64,000 nt of DNA, taken from NCBI GenBank assembly GCA_945888525.1, contig CAMDAF010000010.1, positions 1 through 64,000 of the forward strand, read 5' to 3'. Made by a program: the position numbers and the translations under genes. Source of the stretch: Chitinophaga pinensis. Lineage in GTDB: Bacteria; Bacteroidota; Bacteroidia; NS11-12g; UBA955. Numbering within the stretch: the first letter of the stretch is position 1; each line of letters starts with the position of its first letter. The notes beneath the pieces are model-generated. The model ran no database searches and had not been told where the DNA came from. It saw only the letters and a list, made by a program, of their open reading frames with translations. Shown here in pieces: positions 46,271 to 54,832 of the stretch.

Positions 46271-47542
46271 TTATCTAGCGAGCCAAAGCTCAGGGTTTTG
46301 TTTGTCTTGGTTTAACCAAATTTCAAAATGAATTTCAGTTGCCCCATCTTCATCTTCAGCAATACTGCCAATAATTTGTTTTAAAGCAACTGTTTGTCCT
46401 TGACCCACACTCACATCTTTCAGTTTAGAATAAACAGTATAATATTCACCATGGTTTACAATAACGGCCTTCCCCATTCCAGGGATATTAATAATAGCCG
46501 TGACGGTTCCTTTGTGAATGCAACGCGCATTTGATCCACTGCTTGCTTGGATATCTATTCCATTGTTTTGAACTGTTACTTGATCAAGTTTTTCATGCGC
46601 ATGCGACCCAAAACGTTCGCTGATGAACCCTTTTTCAACTGGCCAAGGCAATCTTCCTTTGTTGGCAGAAAAGTTATCAGACAACTGCTTAACCTCAGGG
46701 GTGACACTTGGGGTCGAACCCTCAGATTTATTTTGTGTCGAAGTTTTGTCTGCAACTTTACCATCATTTTTATTGGTGCTTGATTTTTGATCGACTGCCT
46801 TTTTTCTGGCAGCGGCAATTTCTTTGGCAATAATGGCATTAATCTGTGCATTTAAATTTTCCTTGGCTTTTTTCTGTTTTTCCAAGTTCTTTTTTAATTC
46901 AGATTCTTTACCTGAAAGAGCAACAACTACTTTGTTTTTTTCGGTTTTATCTTGCTCTAGTTCTTTAACCTCAGACTTTTTATTGGTGGCTAATTTTTCT
47001 TTAGAGACCTTTAACCCTAGCAAATCTTGAAGTATGGTTTCTAGCTCATTTCGATTTTCATTAATTCTAAAAAGAAACTTTTCTTGGGCAGCATTTAAAT
47101 AGGCACCAAATCGGAATCTAAGAAACAATTGATTAAATGATTTTGCAGCAAAGAGGTAAAGTGAGTTGTTGTATACTTTTTTACTTTTAAAGGATTGAAC
47201 AATGGCTTTGGCGTAGTTCTTTTTTTCTAAGTCAATCTGACTATTGAGTCTTTCGATATCATTTTTTTTGCCTTCAACGTCTTTATTAACATAGATTATT
47301 TCCTCATTAATGGTATTGATTAATTCTTCTCTTTTCTCAATTAGCCTCGAAATTGTAACTATTTCTCTAAGGCTTTGTTGCTTTTTATTTTTGGTTTCTT
47401 TTAGAATTTTTTTTGTTAAAGCAATTTCATCTTCAGTCTTTTTTCGCTGTTTCTCCAAATCTTTTTTTGTTTGTCCTATGGTGTTAAAGATAAAAACAAA
47501 GAAGAAGACGATGAATAGAATTTTATTAATTGGCTTTTTCAT
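46271..47542 (-). CDS. EnvC-like murein hydrolase activator with degenerate LytM domain
   Basis: The 423-aa exported protein has a signal peptide (about 1-23), a long charged coiled coil (about 25-250) and a C-terminal M23/LytM domain (about 295-423). The domain keeps the fold signatures (LPWPVEKGFISERFGSHAHE, GIDIQASSGSNARCIHKGTV, VIVNHGEYYTVYSKL) but the zinc ligands are altered: N-N-G-I-D replaces H-x-G-x-D and T-E-I-H-F-E replaces H-x-H-F-E. This is the pattern of EnvC-type activators, which do not cut peptidoglycan themselves but switch on an amidase under FtsEX control. ftsX is also in this window. Its start overlaps the DUF4292 gene by 17 bases. Confidence 0.9.
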   Translation of the reverse strand: MKKPINKILFIVFFFVFIFNTIGQTKKDLEKQRKKTEDEIALTKKILKETKNKKQQSLREIVTISRLIEKREELINTINEEIIYVNKDVEGKKNDIERLNSQIDLEKKNYAKAIVQSFKSKKVYNNSLYLFAAKSFNQLFLRFRFGAYLNAAQEKFLFRINENRNELETILQDLLGLKVSKEKLATNKKSEVKELEQDKTEKNKVVVALSGKESELKKNLEKQKKAKENLNAQINAIIAKEIAAARKKAVDQKSSTNKNDGKVADKTSTQNKSEGSTPSVTPEVKQLSDNFSANKGRLPWPVEKGFISERFGSHAHEKLDQVTVQNNGIDIQASSGSNARCIHKGTVTAIINIPGMGKAVIVNHGEYYTVYSKLKDVSVGQGQTVALKQIIGSIAEDEDGATEIHFEIWLNQDKQNPELWLAR

Positions 47543-48320
47543 ATGAGGAAGGTATTTGGCATGGGAAACTTAAAAGTGTTTCAAAATCGATATCTGAATA
47601 TTTTAATTCTAGTTCAATATTTTTACCGTTAAACTTTGATTGTATATAGGTAAAGACAGGGAAGTTGTGTGCGTTAAATACAGCATACTCTGAATAGCTA
47701 ATTTTGGCGTTATTGGGTTTTAAATTATCTACCAAATTACTTGAATCTATTGTATAGGATTGCTTATTGTAAGCATGGGATGTATTGTATTTTTTTTGTG
47801 AATATTGAATGGAAATTTGAGCATCATTTTGCATAGTGATTTGGTATAAATTTAGGGCATAAATAGGATTGGCAGTGATTATATTTTGAATCTGAGAAAC
47901 CGTAAGGGCTACATCAGATAATCCTTTGAATTCGCTTGTTTTATATATGAAGTATTTTTTTTCTAATTTATTTAGAATGATCACCGAATCTTTATTAATC
48001 AATATTCGAAAGCCTTCTATGCCGAACATTCCGGCTGATATCCAAATCAAAGAATCTTTATACATTCTAATGCTGCCATTTGCGTTAATTTTTTTCCCGT
48101 CATTTTGTCTAAATTCTAAATCAACTTTTGAAGAAAAGTAAGTCCACGGTTTTAAAGTAAAAGAGAGGATGTCAGTGGCTGTAGGATTGTGTATGCTTGA
48201 ATCAATGTTTAATTTAACAACGGGTGGTCCGCTTGTTTTGTTTTTCTTGCCCGCACAAGATGCAAGTAAAATTACCATTAAGAAGACTACAATTGTTTTA
48301 TTGTTCAATGTATTTACCAT
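47526..48320 (-). CDS. DUF4292 lipoprotein
   Basis: The 264-aa protein has lipobox LASC (TIVVFLMVILLASCAGKK). The mature part (LKPWTYFSSKVDLEFRQNDG, SIRMYKDSLIWISAGMFGIE, RILINKDSVIILNKLEKKYF) matches DUF4292, a Bacteroidota family with a LolA/LolB-like fold that may bind lipid or lipoprotein. It lies between a TPR gene and the EnvC-like gene, an arrangement I know from other Bacteroidota genomes. It overlaps the TPR gene by 23 bases and the EnvC gene by 17 bases. Confidence 0.88.
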   Translation of the reverse strand: MVNTLNNKTIVVFLMVILLASCAGKKNKTSGPPVVKLNIDSSIHNPTATDILSFTLKPWTYFSSKVDLEFRQNDGKKINANGSIRMYKDSLIWISAGMFGIEGFRILINKDSVIILNKLEKKYFIYKTSEFKGLSDVALTVSQIQNIITANPIYALNLYQITMQNDAQISIQYSQKKYNTSHAYNKQSYTIDSSNLVDNLKPNNAKISYSEYAVFNAHNFPVFTYIQSKFNGKNIELELKYSDIDFETLLSFPCQIPSSYEKAN

Positions 48321-49827
48321 TATTAATTTTTTTATCTATTGTTGTTGAATCAAGCCCTAGCGCTTTGGCTTTTTTCCAATATTCAATTGCTTTATCTAAA
48401 GAATTCAATGCATAAAATACATTTCCTAAATGATCCAATACATTTGGATCTTTGTCGTTTAGACTTAGCGCTTCTTGAAAGGTAGTTTCAGCATCTTTAA
48501 ATTGTTTTAATTTAAAATATGAAATCCCTTGCTCCAGAAGCAATTGGCCTTTAACGCTTGGATCAAAAGCAAAACTCAGTCCACTTTTTTCGAATTCAAT
48601 GGCTTTCGAGTATTCCTTAACTGCATTGCAAGCTTTTGCTGCCTCCAAGTATATTAACGCAACATTTGGATAGTATTCCAATGCTTTATTTGAAATATCA
48701 ATTGTATTGGAATGCTGCTTAAGTTCAGAAGACATTTTAATGGCGCCAAGCCAAGCATCATACATGCCAGGACTTATTTCATTAATTTTTGTGTAGCACA
48801 CCAAGGCATCCATTAATTGTTTGTTTTGCTCAAAATATTTTGCTGCTACTGATAAAGATTTAGGATTGTCAGGATAGTTTTTAACCAAGCAAAGCGCTAT
48901 TGCATTTGCGTACACTAGATAACTAGTATCTGCATTGATCTTTTGGTTAATTTGTTTGCAAACATCTAGTTTTATATCCAGGCTTGTTAATGGGTCAGAA
49001 AAGGCATTATTTAAATAAGTATTTGCTTCAATTGTTGCTTTTTTGTCTGCCTTTAATTTGAATAATGAATAATTAAGATTGAAATTATCGGGATTGAGCG
49101 CTCTTGCTTTTTCAAAATTTTCAAAGGCACGTTTTTCATTATTTTCTTGAAGATAAAGGTTTGCATCATCAATGTAGTATTTATACTTCAGAGGGCTTGC
49201 TTTTTTAATTTCATCATATAATAAATGTGCAGATGCAAAATCTTTAATTTGAATATAAAATTCAATAAGCTTAAGTGTCGAATTAAGTTTATAACCAGCG
49301 CTTAACTTATATTTCAACCAAATATCAATTCTATCTTGAATAGGATTTGTGTTGCGAACATACAATGCATCCAAAGCTTTCAAAACTTGCTCATTTTTAG
49401 TGTTTGTAGAAAAAGTTTGTGAAAGCACTTTTACAGCTTCATTTAAATTGCCAATTTCGCTTAATTTTTCTCCATACCATAAACTGTAATAAGTATTGTC
49501 TGGAGCCAAATTATAGGCTTTCATTGCATTTTGCAAGCTTAAATTTGGGTTAGATAATTCGTTGTAATTTTTACTTAATTGGTAATAAACGGAGGCTTCA
49601 TCTGGTTTTAGACTTACACATTTTTCCAGATTCTTAATGGATAAGGTATAATTTGCATTTCCAAATTGGGTGCAAGCATCAATAAAGTAATCATCAAAAT
49701 TTACTTGTTTGATATTGCCGGAAGCATCAGAATGTACTTTTTTTTTATAAAGTAGTTGACAACCTTCAGAAAACAGAATACTTCCTGATGCAAAAATCAT
49801 GAAAGCAATATGTAATCTGTTTTTCAA
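48298..49827 (-). CDS. Tetratricopeptide repeat protein, exported
   Basis: The 509-aa protein has an N-terminal hydrophobic segment ending FSEGCQLL, a weak lipobox, and then roughly ten TPR units (for example KPDEASVYYQLSKNYNELSN, DALVCYTKINEISPGMYDAW, DPNVLDHLGNVFYALNSLDK). It probably scaffolds an envelope complex. The start is TTG at 49827; the next ATG (49800) would weaken the signal sequence. It sits in the flippase-to-EnvC envelope operon, next to the DUF4292 lipoprotein. Confidence 0.87.
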   Translation of the reverse strand: MKNRLHIAFMIFASGSILFSEGCQLLYKKKVHSDASGNIKQVNFDDYFIDACTQFGNANYTLSIKNLEKCVSLKPDEASVYYQLSKNYNELSNPNLSLQNAMKAYNLAPDNTYYSLWYGEKLSEIGNLNEAVKVLSQTFSTNTKNEQVLKALDALYVRNTNPIQDRIDIWLKYKLSAGYKLNSTLKLIEFYIQIKDFASAHLLYDEIKKASPLKYKYYIDDANLYLQENNEKRAFENFEKARALNPDNFNLNYSLFKLKADKKATIEANTYLNNAFSDPLTSLDIKLDVCKQINQKINADTSYLVYANAIALCLVKNYPDNPKSLSVAAKYFEQNKQLMDALVCYTKINEISPGMYDAWLGAIKMSSELKQHSNTIDISNKALEYYPNVALIYLEAAKACNAVKEYSKAIEFEKSGLSFAFDPSVKGQLLLEQGISYFKLKQFKDAETTFQEALSLNDKDPNVLDHLGNVFYALNSLDKAIEYWKKAKALGLDSTTIDKKINNGKYIEQ

Positions 49828-49833
49828 TAGAAA

Positions 49834-50841
49834 TCAATTTAATGTGCTGTAATCGCCAATGCTTAACTCATTACAATTGCCTTTAATGCTTACATGGTTT
49901 CCAATTAAACTATTTGTGAATGAAGTATTTTCGATATTGCAATTGGTTTGAATAATGCTATTTGAAATGGTAGAGTTTTTAATTGTACTTTTCATGCCGA
50001 TGCTCACATGCGGACCTACTGTGCAATTTTCCAAAAACACCTCCTTGTCAATAAAACATGGCTCAATAATGCTTACACCAGCTTTGCTTAATGCGGTATT
50101 GTCGAATTCCGATTTTTTAATTTCCAAAATTCTTTGGTTGGTATTAACTGTTGCATCTTTATTTCCACAATCAAGCCATTCTTCAACTTCACCTGGCCTA
50201 AATACCAGCCCTTTGTTTTTCATGTTTTCCAAAGCGTTGGTGAGCTGATATTCGCCTTTTTCTTTGATATCATTGTCCACTAGGTATTGAATTTCATCGA
50301 GCAAATTATCGCCATCTTTAAAATAATAAATACCAATAATTGCAAGATCAGAAATAAATTCAGTTGGTTTTTCAATAAAGTCAGAAATATTATTTTCTGA
50401 ATCTAACATAACAACACCAAATTGACTTGGATTTTCTACTTTATGCACCCAAATGGTGCCATCTGCTGATTTATCCATGTCAAATTCAGCTTTGAACAGG
50501 GTGTCAGCAAATGCAACAATTACTTCGCCGGTTAGCGAAGGGGTAGCACACATTACAGCATGCGCAGTGCCTAGAGCCTGGTCTTGGTAATAAATTCTGC
50601 CTTCTGCACCAATGCTCTCTGCAATACTTAATAACTGCATTTCAACTTCAGGTCCAAAATCGCCTATAACAAATGCAACTTCATTTATTTTATCATTGCA
50701 AACGGCAGCAATGTCTTCAACCAATCTTTGAACAATTGGTTTTCCAGCAATAGGGATTAACGGTTTTGGGACCGTTAGGGTATGAGGCCTCATGCGTTTG
50801 CCCATGCCAGCCATCGGGATTATTATGTTCATTCCACTCAT
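49834..50841 (-). CDS. Sugar-phosphate nucleotidyltransferase with left-handed beta-helix tail
   Basis: The 335-aa enzyme has the nucleotidyltransferase signature IIPMAGMGKRMRPHTLTVPK at the N-terminus and a C-terminal hexapeptide beta-helix (ISIGMKSTIKNSTISNS, SIIQTNCNIENTSFTNSLIG). It should couple an NTP to a sugar-1-phosphate; glucose-1-phosphate thymidylyltransferase-like activity is the usual annotation, but base and sugar specificity cannot be read here. An alternative ATG (50832) gives MNIIIPMAG and may be the true start. It lies between dut and the TPR gene. Confidence 0.88.
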   Translation of the reverse strand: MSGMNIIIPMAGMGKRMRPHTLTVPKPLIPIAGKPIVQRLVEDIAAVCNDKINEVAFVIGDFGPEVEMQLLSIAESIGAEGRIYYQDQALGTAHAVMCATPSLTGEVIVAFADTLFKAEFDMDKSADGTIWVHKVENPSQFGVVMLDSENNISDFIEKPTEFISDLAIIGIYYFKDGDNLLDEIQYLVDNDIKEKGEYQLTNALENMKNKGLVFRPGEVEEWLDCGNKDATVNTNQRILEIKKSEFDNTALSKAGVSIIEPCFIDKEVFLENCTVGPHVSIGMKSTIKNSTISNSIIQTNCNIENTSFTNSLIGNHVSIKGNCNELSIGDYSTLN

Positions 50842-50853
50842 TTAAATTCTATT

Positions 50854-51288
50854 TTATTTGTTTCCTGTGTGCCCATATCCACCTTCACCTCTTTCAGTAA
50901 CGCTGAGTTCTGATTGGATTTGAAATTCTGCTTGTAAACAGCTTGCAATAACCATTTGCGCAATTCTTTCTCCAGGTTGAATTTGATATTCTATTTGTCC
51001 TAAATTTATTAGCAAAACTTTAATTTCACCTCTATAATCAGCATCAATAGTACCGGGTGAATTAAGCACAGTTATTCCATGTTTGAATGCCAAACCACTT
51101 CTTGGCCTAATTTGCGCTTCGAAATTTAATGGCAGTTCGATGATTAACCCAGTTGGTATCAGAACACGTTCAAACGGTTTAATTGATAGTGGTTCTGAAA
51201 TGCTAGCGTATAAATCAGCGCCCGCAGATTGTTCAGTCTGGTAGGACGGAGTAGGGTAAGGCCCTTGATTTATGATCTTAATTTTCAA
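50854..51288 (-). CDS. dut: dUTP diphosphatase
   Basis: The trimeric enzyme hydrolyses dUTP to dUMP, keeping uracil out of DNA and supplying thymidylate synthase. All five motifs are visible: [44 protein letters not shown] and [10 protein letters not shown]. The 144-aa length is standard. The start is TTG at 51288 ([14 protein letters not shown]). Its place between a flippase and a sugar nucleotidyltransferase is a recurring Bacteroidota arrangement. Confidence 0.96.
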   Translation of the reverse strand: MKIKIINQGPYPTPSYQTEQSAGADLYASISEPLSIKPFERVLIPTGLIIELPLNFEAQIRPRSGLAFKHGITVLNSPGTIDADYRGEIKVLLINLGQIEYQIQPGERIAQMVIASCLQAEFQIQSELSVTERGEGGYGHTGNK

Positions 51289-51309
51289 AATAGTAAAGGT
51301 TTGGCAAAT

Positions 51310-52755
51310 TTAAGTAATTTTTCTCTTAGGTTGTAACATCCAAATTATCAACAGCATCAACGTTAGTAAGGCTAATAATATTGCTATTTCTAAACTTTTG
51401 ACATGAATATGACCCACTATCTCTTTAGACAATAACCAAATACCTACTGAAGTAAATATCAGTATGGCATATTTTCCTAAAAAATAGGGTATTTGATAAT
51501 GGTGTTGCCCAAGAATATAGGACGCAACACACATCAGTGCATACACAAGCAAAGTAATCCAAGCGCAAGCAACAAATCCCCAAATTGGAATTAGGGCAAT
51601 GTTAAGGAATATGGTTAGAACGGCAGCAGATATTGCCAATATGGCGCCAAGCCGGGTATTATTTGTAAACCGGTACCAAATACTTAAATTGTAATAAATA
51701 CCTAGGAACATATTGGCTATTAGCAGAATCGGTACAATGTACAAACCATTCGGGTTTTCGAAAAAAGCTTCATTTTTGATAAACAAATGTGCCAATGGTT
51801 CAATAAAAAATACACATGCCAGGAAAATAAAAGTACAAACTGCAATAAACCAGTACATAACCAAAGCATAATTTTCTCTTGAATCTTTGGATTCCTTTTG
51901 TTTAAAGAATAATGGCTCAGCGGCAAATCGAAACGCTTGGACAAACATGGTCATAACCATGGTTAGTTTATAAAATGCGCCATAAATACCATTCTGATAG
52001 GAACCTTCTGAGGCAGGAAGTAATTTCTTTAGCAGTGTTCTATCGAGTGTTTCATTGACAATACCCGCAAAGCCAACAAAAACTAAAGGCCATGCGTATT
52101 TTAACATGTCTTGGAAAAGCGTTTTATCGAAGGGTTTGTTGATTTGAAAAACAATTGGCGCAAGAATTAGAAAGGAAATAAAACTGGCTATTGCGTTTGC
52201 GATTAGTATCAATGATACTTGGTCAAAATGCGCTAAGACATTGGGTGTTGCTTTTAAGAAGAATAAATTGAGGGAAATATTAACGCCAATGTTAAGCAAT
52301 TTGATTATGGCATATTTTAGGGGCTTCTCTTCATACCTTAAACGTGCAAAAGGCAATGCAGATAAAGTGTCAAATACCAAAAAAATTAGGCATATATAAA
52401 TATACTCTTTTTGTCCTTCATATCCAATGAAATCAGCACATTGTGGCGCAAAAATGTAGACAAAAATAGCGAAAATTAATGTGGTGAATAAAATGCTTTT
52501 TTGGCCAATACTGTAGACCAATTTTGAATCTTTCCCATTTCTAATGAAGTTAAAATAGGACGTTTCCATGCCATATGTTAAAAGAACATTAAAAAAGGCC
52601 ATGAAAGAAAAGATGGTGGTGATATCACCATATGAATTCACGGTTTTTAAATACTGTGTGTGTGGAATTACCAATAAAAAATTGATAAATCTGCCAAGCA
52701 TAGAGCTTAGACCATAGATTGCAGTTTGAGATGCTAGTTTGCGAATTAGTCCCAC
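51310..52755 (-). CDS. Polysaccharide flippase (MATE/Wzx-like oligosaccharide translocase)
   Basis: The protein has about 14 transmembrane helices and begins GLIRKLASQTAIYGLSSMLG, the usual N-terminus of Bacteroidota polysaccharide-biosynthesis flippases. It should move a lipid-linked sugar across the inner membrane. The track begins at a TTG (52764), but the promoter box at 52762-52769 overlaps that codon; the GTG at 52755 gives MGLIRKLASQ and is preferred. First gene of the envelope operon that continues through dut to the EnvC-like gene. Confidence 0.87.
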   Translation of the reverse strand: MGLIRKLASQTAIYGLSSMLGRFINFLLVIPHTQYLKTVNSYGDITTIFSFMAFFNVLLTYGMETSYFNFIRNGKDSKLVYSIGQKSILFTTLIFAIFVYIFAPQCADFIGYEGQKEYIYICLIFLVFDTLSALPFARLRYEEKPLKYAIIKLLNIGVNISLNLFFLKATPNVLAHFDQVSLILIANAIASFISFLILAPIVFQINKPFDKTLFQDMLKYAWPLVFVGFAGIVNETLDRTLLKKLLPASEGSYQNGIYGAFYKLTMVMTMFVQAFRFAAEPLFFKQKESKDSRENYALVMYWFIAVCTFIFLACVFFIEPLAHLFIKNEAFFENPNGLYIVPILLIANMFLGIYYNLSIWYRFTNNTRLGAILAISAAVLTIFLNIALIPIWGFVACAWITLLVYALMCVASYILGQHHYQIPYFLGKYAILIFTSVGIWLLSKEIVGHIHVKSLEIAILLALLTLMLLIIWMLQPKRKIT

Positions 52756-52761
52756 CGAGGA

Positions 52762-52769
52762 CAAAGATA
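52762..52769 (-). promoter_or_regulatory. Bacteroidota -7 box for the envelope operon
   Basis: TATCTTTG on the minus strand matches TAnnTTTG and overlaps the tracked TTG start, pushing the true start to the GTG at 52755. Confidence 0.5.
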
Positions 52770-52797
52770 TAGGATAATTAAGCTAGGATTTTTTAAA

Positions 52798-53238
52798 TTA
52801 TTTCAACAGTTCCCAACTTTTGTCTGCTAATAATCTAGCAGAACAAACATGTCTTTCGTATGCCTGTTTCTTGCCCCATTCATTTGGCGAAATGATAGAT
52901 AAAACAGTTTTACCTTTTTTTTCATAAACATGGTAAACGGTTCCTATGACAGGCTCAAAATTTAGATCTGCCTCATATATTTGCCTAGAAATGATTAACC
53001 TTTCTTCAATTAATCTTGCTTGTTCAATAATTAAATCAGCTTGTTTTTTCAACATTGATATTTGCTGATGCGCTTGATGTTGCATCGTTTCATATGCATT
53101 TGCTTTAAGCAATCTTTTATCAATAGGTTCGATCTTGGGAGAAGACACAGACAGAGCTATAGGCGAAAATTTATCCACCCCTTGGTAAATAGCATCGCTC
53201 TTTAAAGGATCATAAATAAAGTCGTCATTTTCTTCCAT
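52798..53238 (-). CDS. DUF2452 domain protein
   Basis: The 146-aa soluble protein has a helical middle (HQQISMLKKQADLIIEQARLI) and a compact C-terminal segment (FEPVIGTVYHVYEKKGKTVL, SPNEWGKKQAYERHVCSARL, LADKSWELL) that matches DUF2452. Members are found in Bacteroidota and in animals, with no established function. No signal peptide, so cytoplasmic. It lies 42 bases upstream of the flippase gene, but the promoter box in that gap suggests separate transcription. Confidence 0.85.
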   Translation of the reverse strand: MEENDDFIYDPLKSDAIYQGVDKFSPIALSVSSPKIEPIDKRLLKANAYETMQHQAHQQISMLKKQADLIIEQARLIEERLIISRQIYEADLNFEPVIGTVYHVYEKKGKTVLSIISPNEWGKKQAYERHVCSARLLADKSWELLK

Positions 53239-53265
53239 TTTACTTTTTTTAAAACACTTATTATC

Positions 53266-53273
53266 TATTTTTG
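53266..53273 (+). promoter_or_regulatory. Bacteroidota -7 box for the glutathione peroxidase gene
   Basis: TATTTTTG matches TAnnTTTG, ten bases before the ATG. Confidence 0.45.
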
Positions 53274-53283
53274 TTCATTATTA

Positions 53284-53865
53284 ATGAAAAATACAATTTA
53301 TCTCATGGGAATATTAAGTTTAATCACTTCCTGCTTTGTTGGAAAATCAAAAAAAGCAGAGGCAACCACCACCACTACAAGCACCAAATCAATTTATGAT
53401 CTTAGTGTAAACACTTTAGACGGAAAAGGGGTGATCAAGTTGGCTGATTACAAAGGCAAATATATCGTAATAGTAAACACTGCAAGTGCCTGCGGATTCA
53501 CGCCTCAATACAAGGATTTACAAGCGTTTTATAGCAAATATAAGGACAGCAATATTGTTGTTTTAGGTTGTCCTTGCAATCAATTTGGAGGCCAAGAGTC
53601 AGGAACCGCTTTAGAAATAGGTAGTTTTTGTGAGAAAAATTATGGCGTTACTTTTCCATTAACAGAAAAATTAGATGTTAAAGGATCAAATCAAAATGCT
53701 TTGTACGCATGGTTAACTCAAAAATCTTTGAATGGATCTAGTGATTTTGAGGTGAAATGGAATTTCAATAAGTTTATCATCAGTCCTAGTGGCGAATTGG
53801 TGTATTACTTTGCTTCGACTGTGAAACCAACGGATGCCGATTTTTTAAAGGCTATAGGCAAATAA
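53284..53865 (+). CDS. Glutathione peroxidase-family lipoprotein
   Basis: The 193-aa protein begins with a type II signal peptide (MKNTIYLMGILSLITSCFVG; lipidated C17) and a Thr-rich linker, then a thioredoxin-fold peroxidase domain. The peroxidatic cysteine is C70 in NTASACGFTPQYKDL; PCNQFGGQE and VKWNFNKFIISPSG supply the Gln, Trp and Asn of the catalytic tetrad. Such bacterial enzymes usually use thioredoxin and not glutathione. The lipid anchor places it in the periplasm or outer membrane, where it may reduce peroxides or lipid hydroperoxides. It converges on the next gene with a single base between stops. Confidence 0.92.
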   Translation: MKNTIYLMGILSLITSCFVGKSKKAEATTTTTSTKSIYDLSVNTLDGKGVIKLADYKGKYIVIVNTASACGFTPQYKDLQAFYSKYKDSNIVVLGCPCNQFGGQESGTALEIGSFCEKNYGVTFPLTEKLDVKGSNQNALYAWLTQKSLNGSSDFEVKWNFNKFIISPSGELVYYFASTVKPTDADFLKAIGK

Positions 53866-53866
53866 A

Positions 53867-54832
53867 TTAATGGTACCATCTGAAATACATGATGGAAACG
53901 ATTAAAAGCAGATTAACAATTTCTTTAAGTATATTTATTTTACTGTTGGCAAAGTAGAATGTGAATGCGAAGGCTAGGGGTATTGTAACAAAAGAAAATT
54001 CCTGCTTTGGATTTTGTTTTCCTGTGGTCATTAAAACCAATGTGGTAATAAGAAAGATCATCATGAATTGAATAAATCTTCTTTGCTTGGTAGAGTTTCT
54101 GAAAAAATTTCGATACATTCTAAAGAAGGCTAAAACACCAACCAATCCGACACTTGGCAGTGCTGAGTAGAGTGCCCAATATTGGTTGTTGAAATTTCCG
54201 TAATCTGGGAAAAAGAGATAAAATGGCAAAAAGCTACCGTTTATGATGTAATTGAACATGGTGCCAACATATAAAGGCAATAAGAATCCAATTAAAGCTG
54301 AGATATTTTCTCTAAAATTAAACGGTCTAAAAGTGTTTATTCCAATTAAAACCACGATGAAAAATGCAACGTAGGTCATATTTAGCAAAGCACTTAAGCC
54401 TGCTAATGAAGAAGCCGAAAAGATTGCAATACTTGGATTTTCTGATTGAAAAAGATTTAGAATCGCACCGAGGGAGACAATCATAAAAAAGTTTACAAAT
54501 ATTACAGGACCAGCATAAAATTGATCTACAAAAACTGAGTTGAGCAATACGAAGAAATAGGCCGGTAGATAGGAAGGGAAAATAATAAGTTCGTGTTTAA
54601 CGCAAATCGTATTAAACATCAAAGCGGTTAAAAATACAAATATAGTAGAGATTAAAAATCCAATAATTGGGTAATAATTCAGCAATTGAAAGAACTCTGA
54701 TAAGTAACTAATATTGACAGTTTGGGTGGTATTAATATACGGCACAAAAAGACCTGTGGTTCTAATTACAAGCGTAAAAAGAAACAAAAAGAGTATTGTT
54801 TGGTTAAAAGTATATGAGAATAAACGTATCAA
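53867..54832 (-). CDS. Multi-pass membrane protein, DUF6427-like
   Basis: The 321-aa protein has nine to ten hydrophobic helices and short loops (INTFRPFNFRENISALIGFL is the most polar conserved-looking stretch). The layout and the FRPFNFRE segment resemble DUF6427 proteins of Bacteroidota, though I am not certain. No catalytic residues are evident. The start is TTG and overlaps the stop of the upstream secreted protein by four bases (TTGA), so the two are translationally coupled. Confidence 0.75.
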   Translation of the reverse strand: MIRLFSYTFNQTILFLFLFTLVIRTTGLFVPYINTTQTVNISYLSEFFQLLNYYPIIGFLISTIFVFLTALMFNTICVKHELIIFPSYLPAYFFVLLNSVFVDQFYAGPVIFVNFFMIVSLGAILNLFQSENPSIAIFSASSLAGLSALLNMTYVAFFIVVLIGINTFRPFNFRENISALIGFLLPLYVGTMFNYIINGSFLPFYLFFPDYGNFNNQYWALYSALPSVGLVGVLAFFRMYRNFFRNSTKQRRFIQFMMIFLITTLVLMTTGKQNPKQEFSFVTIPLAFAFTFYFANSKINILKEIVNLLLIVSIMYFRWYH

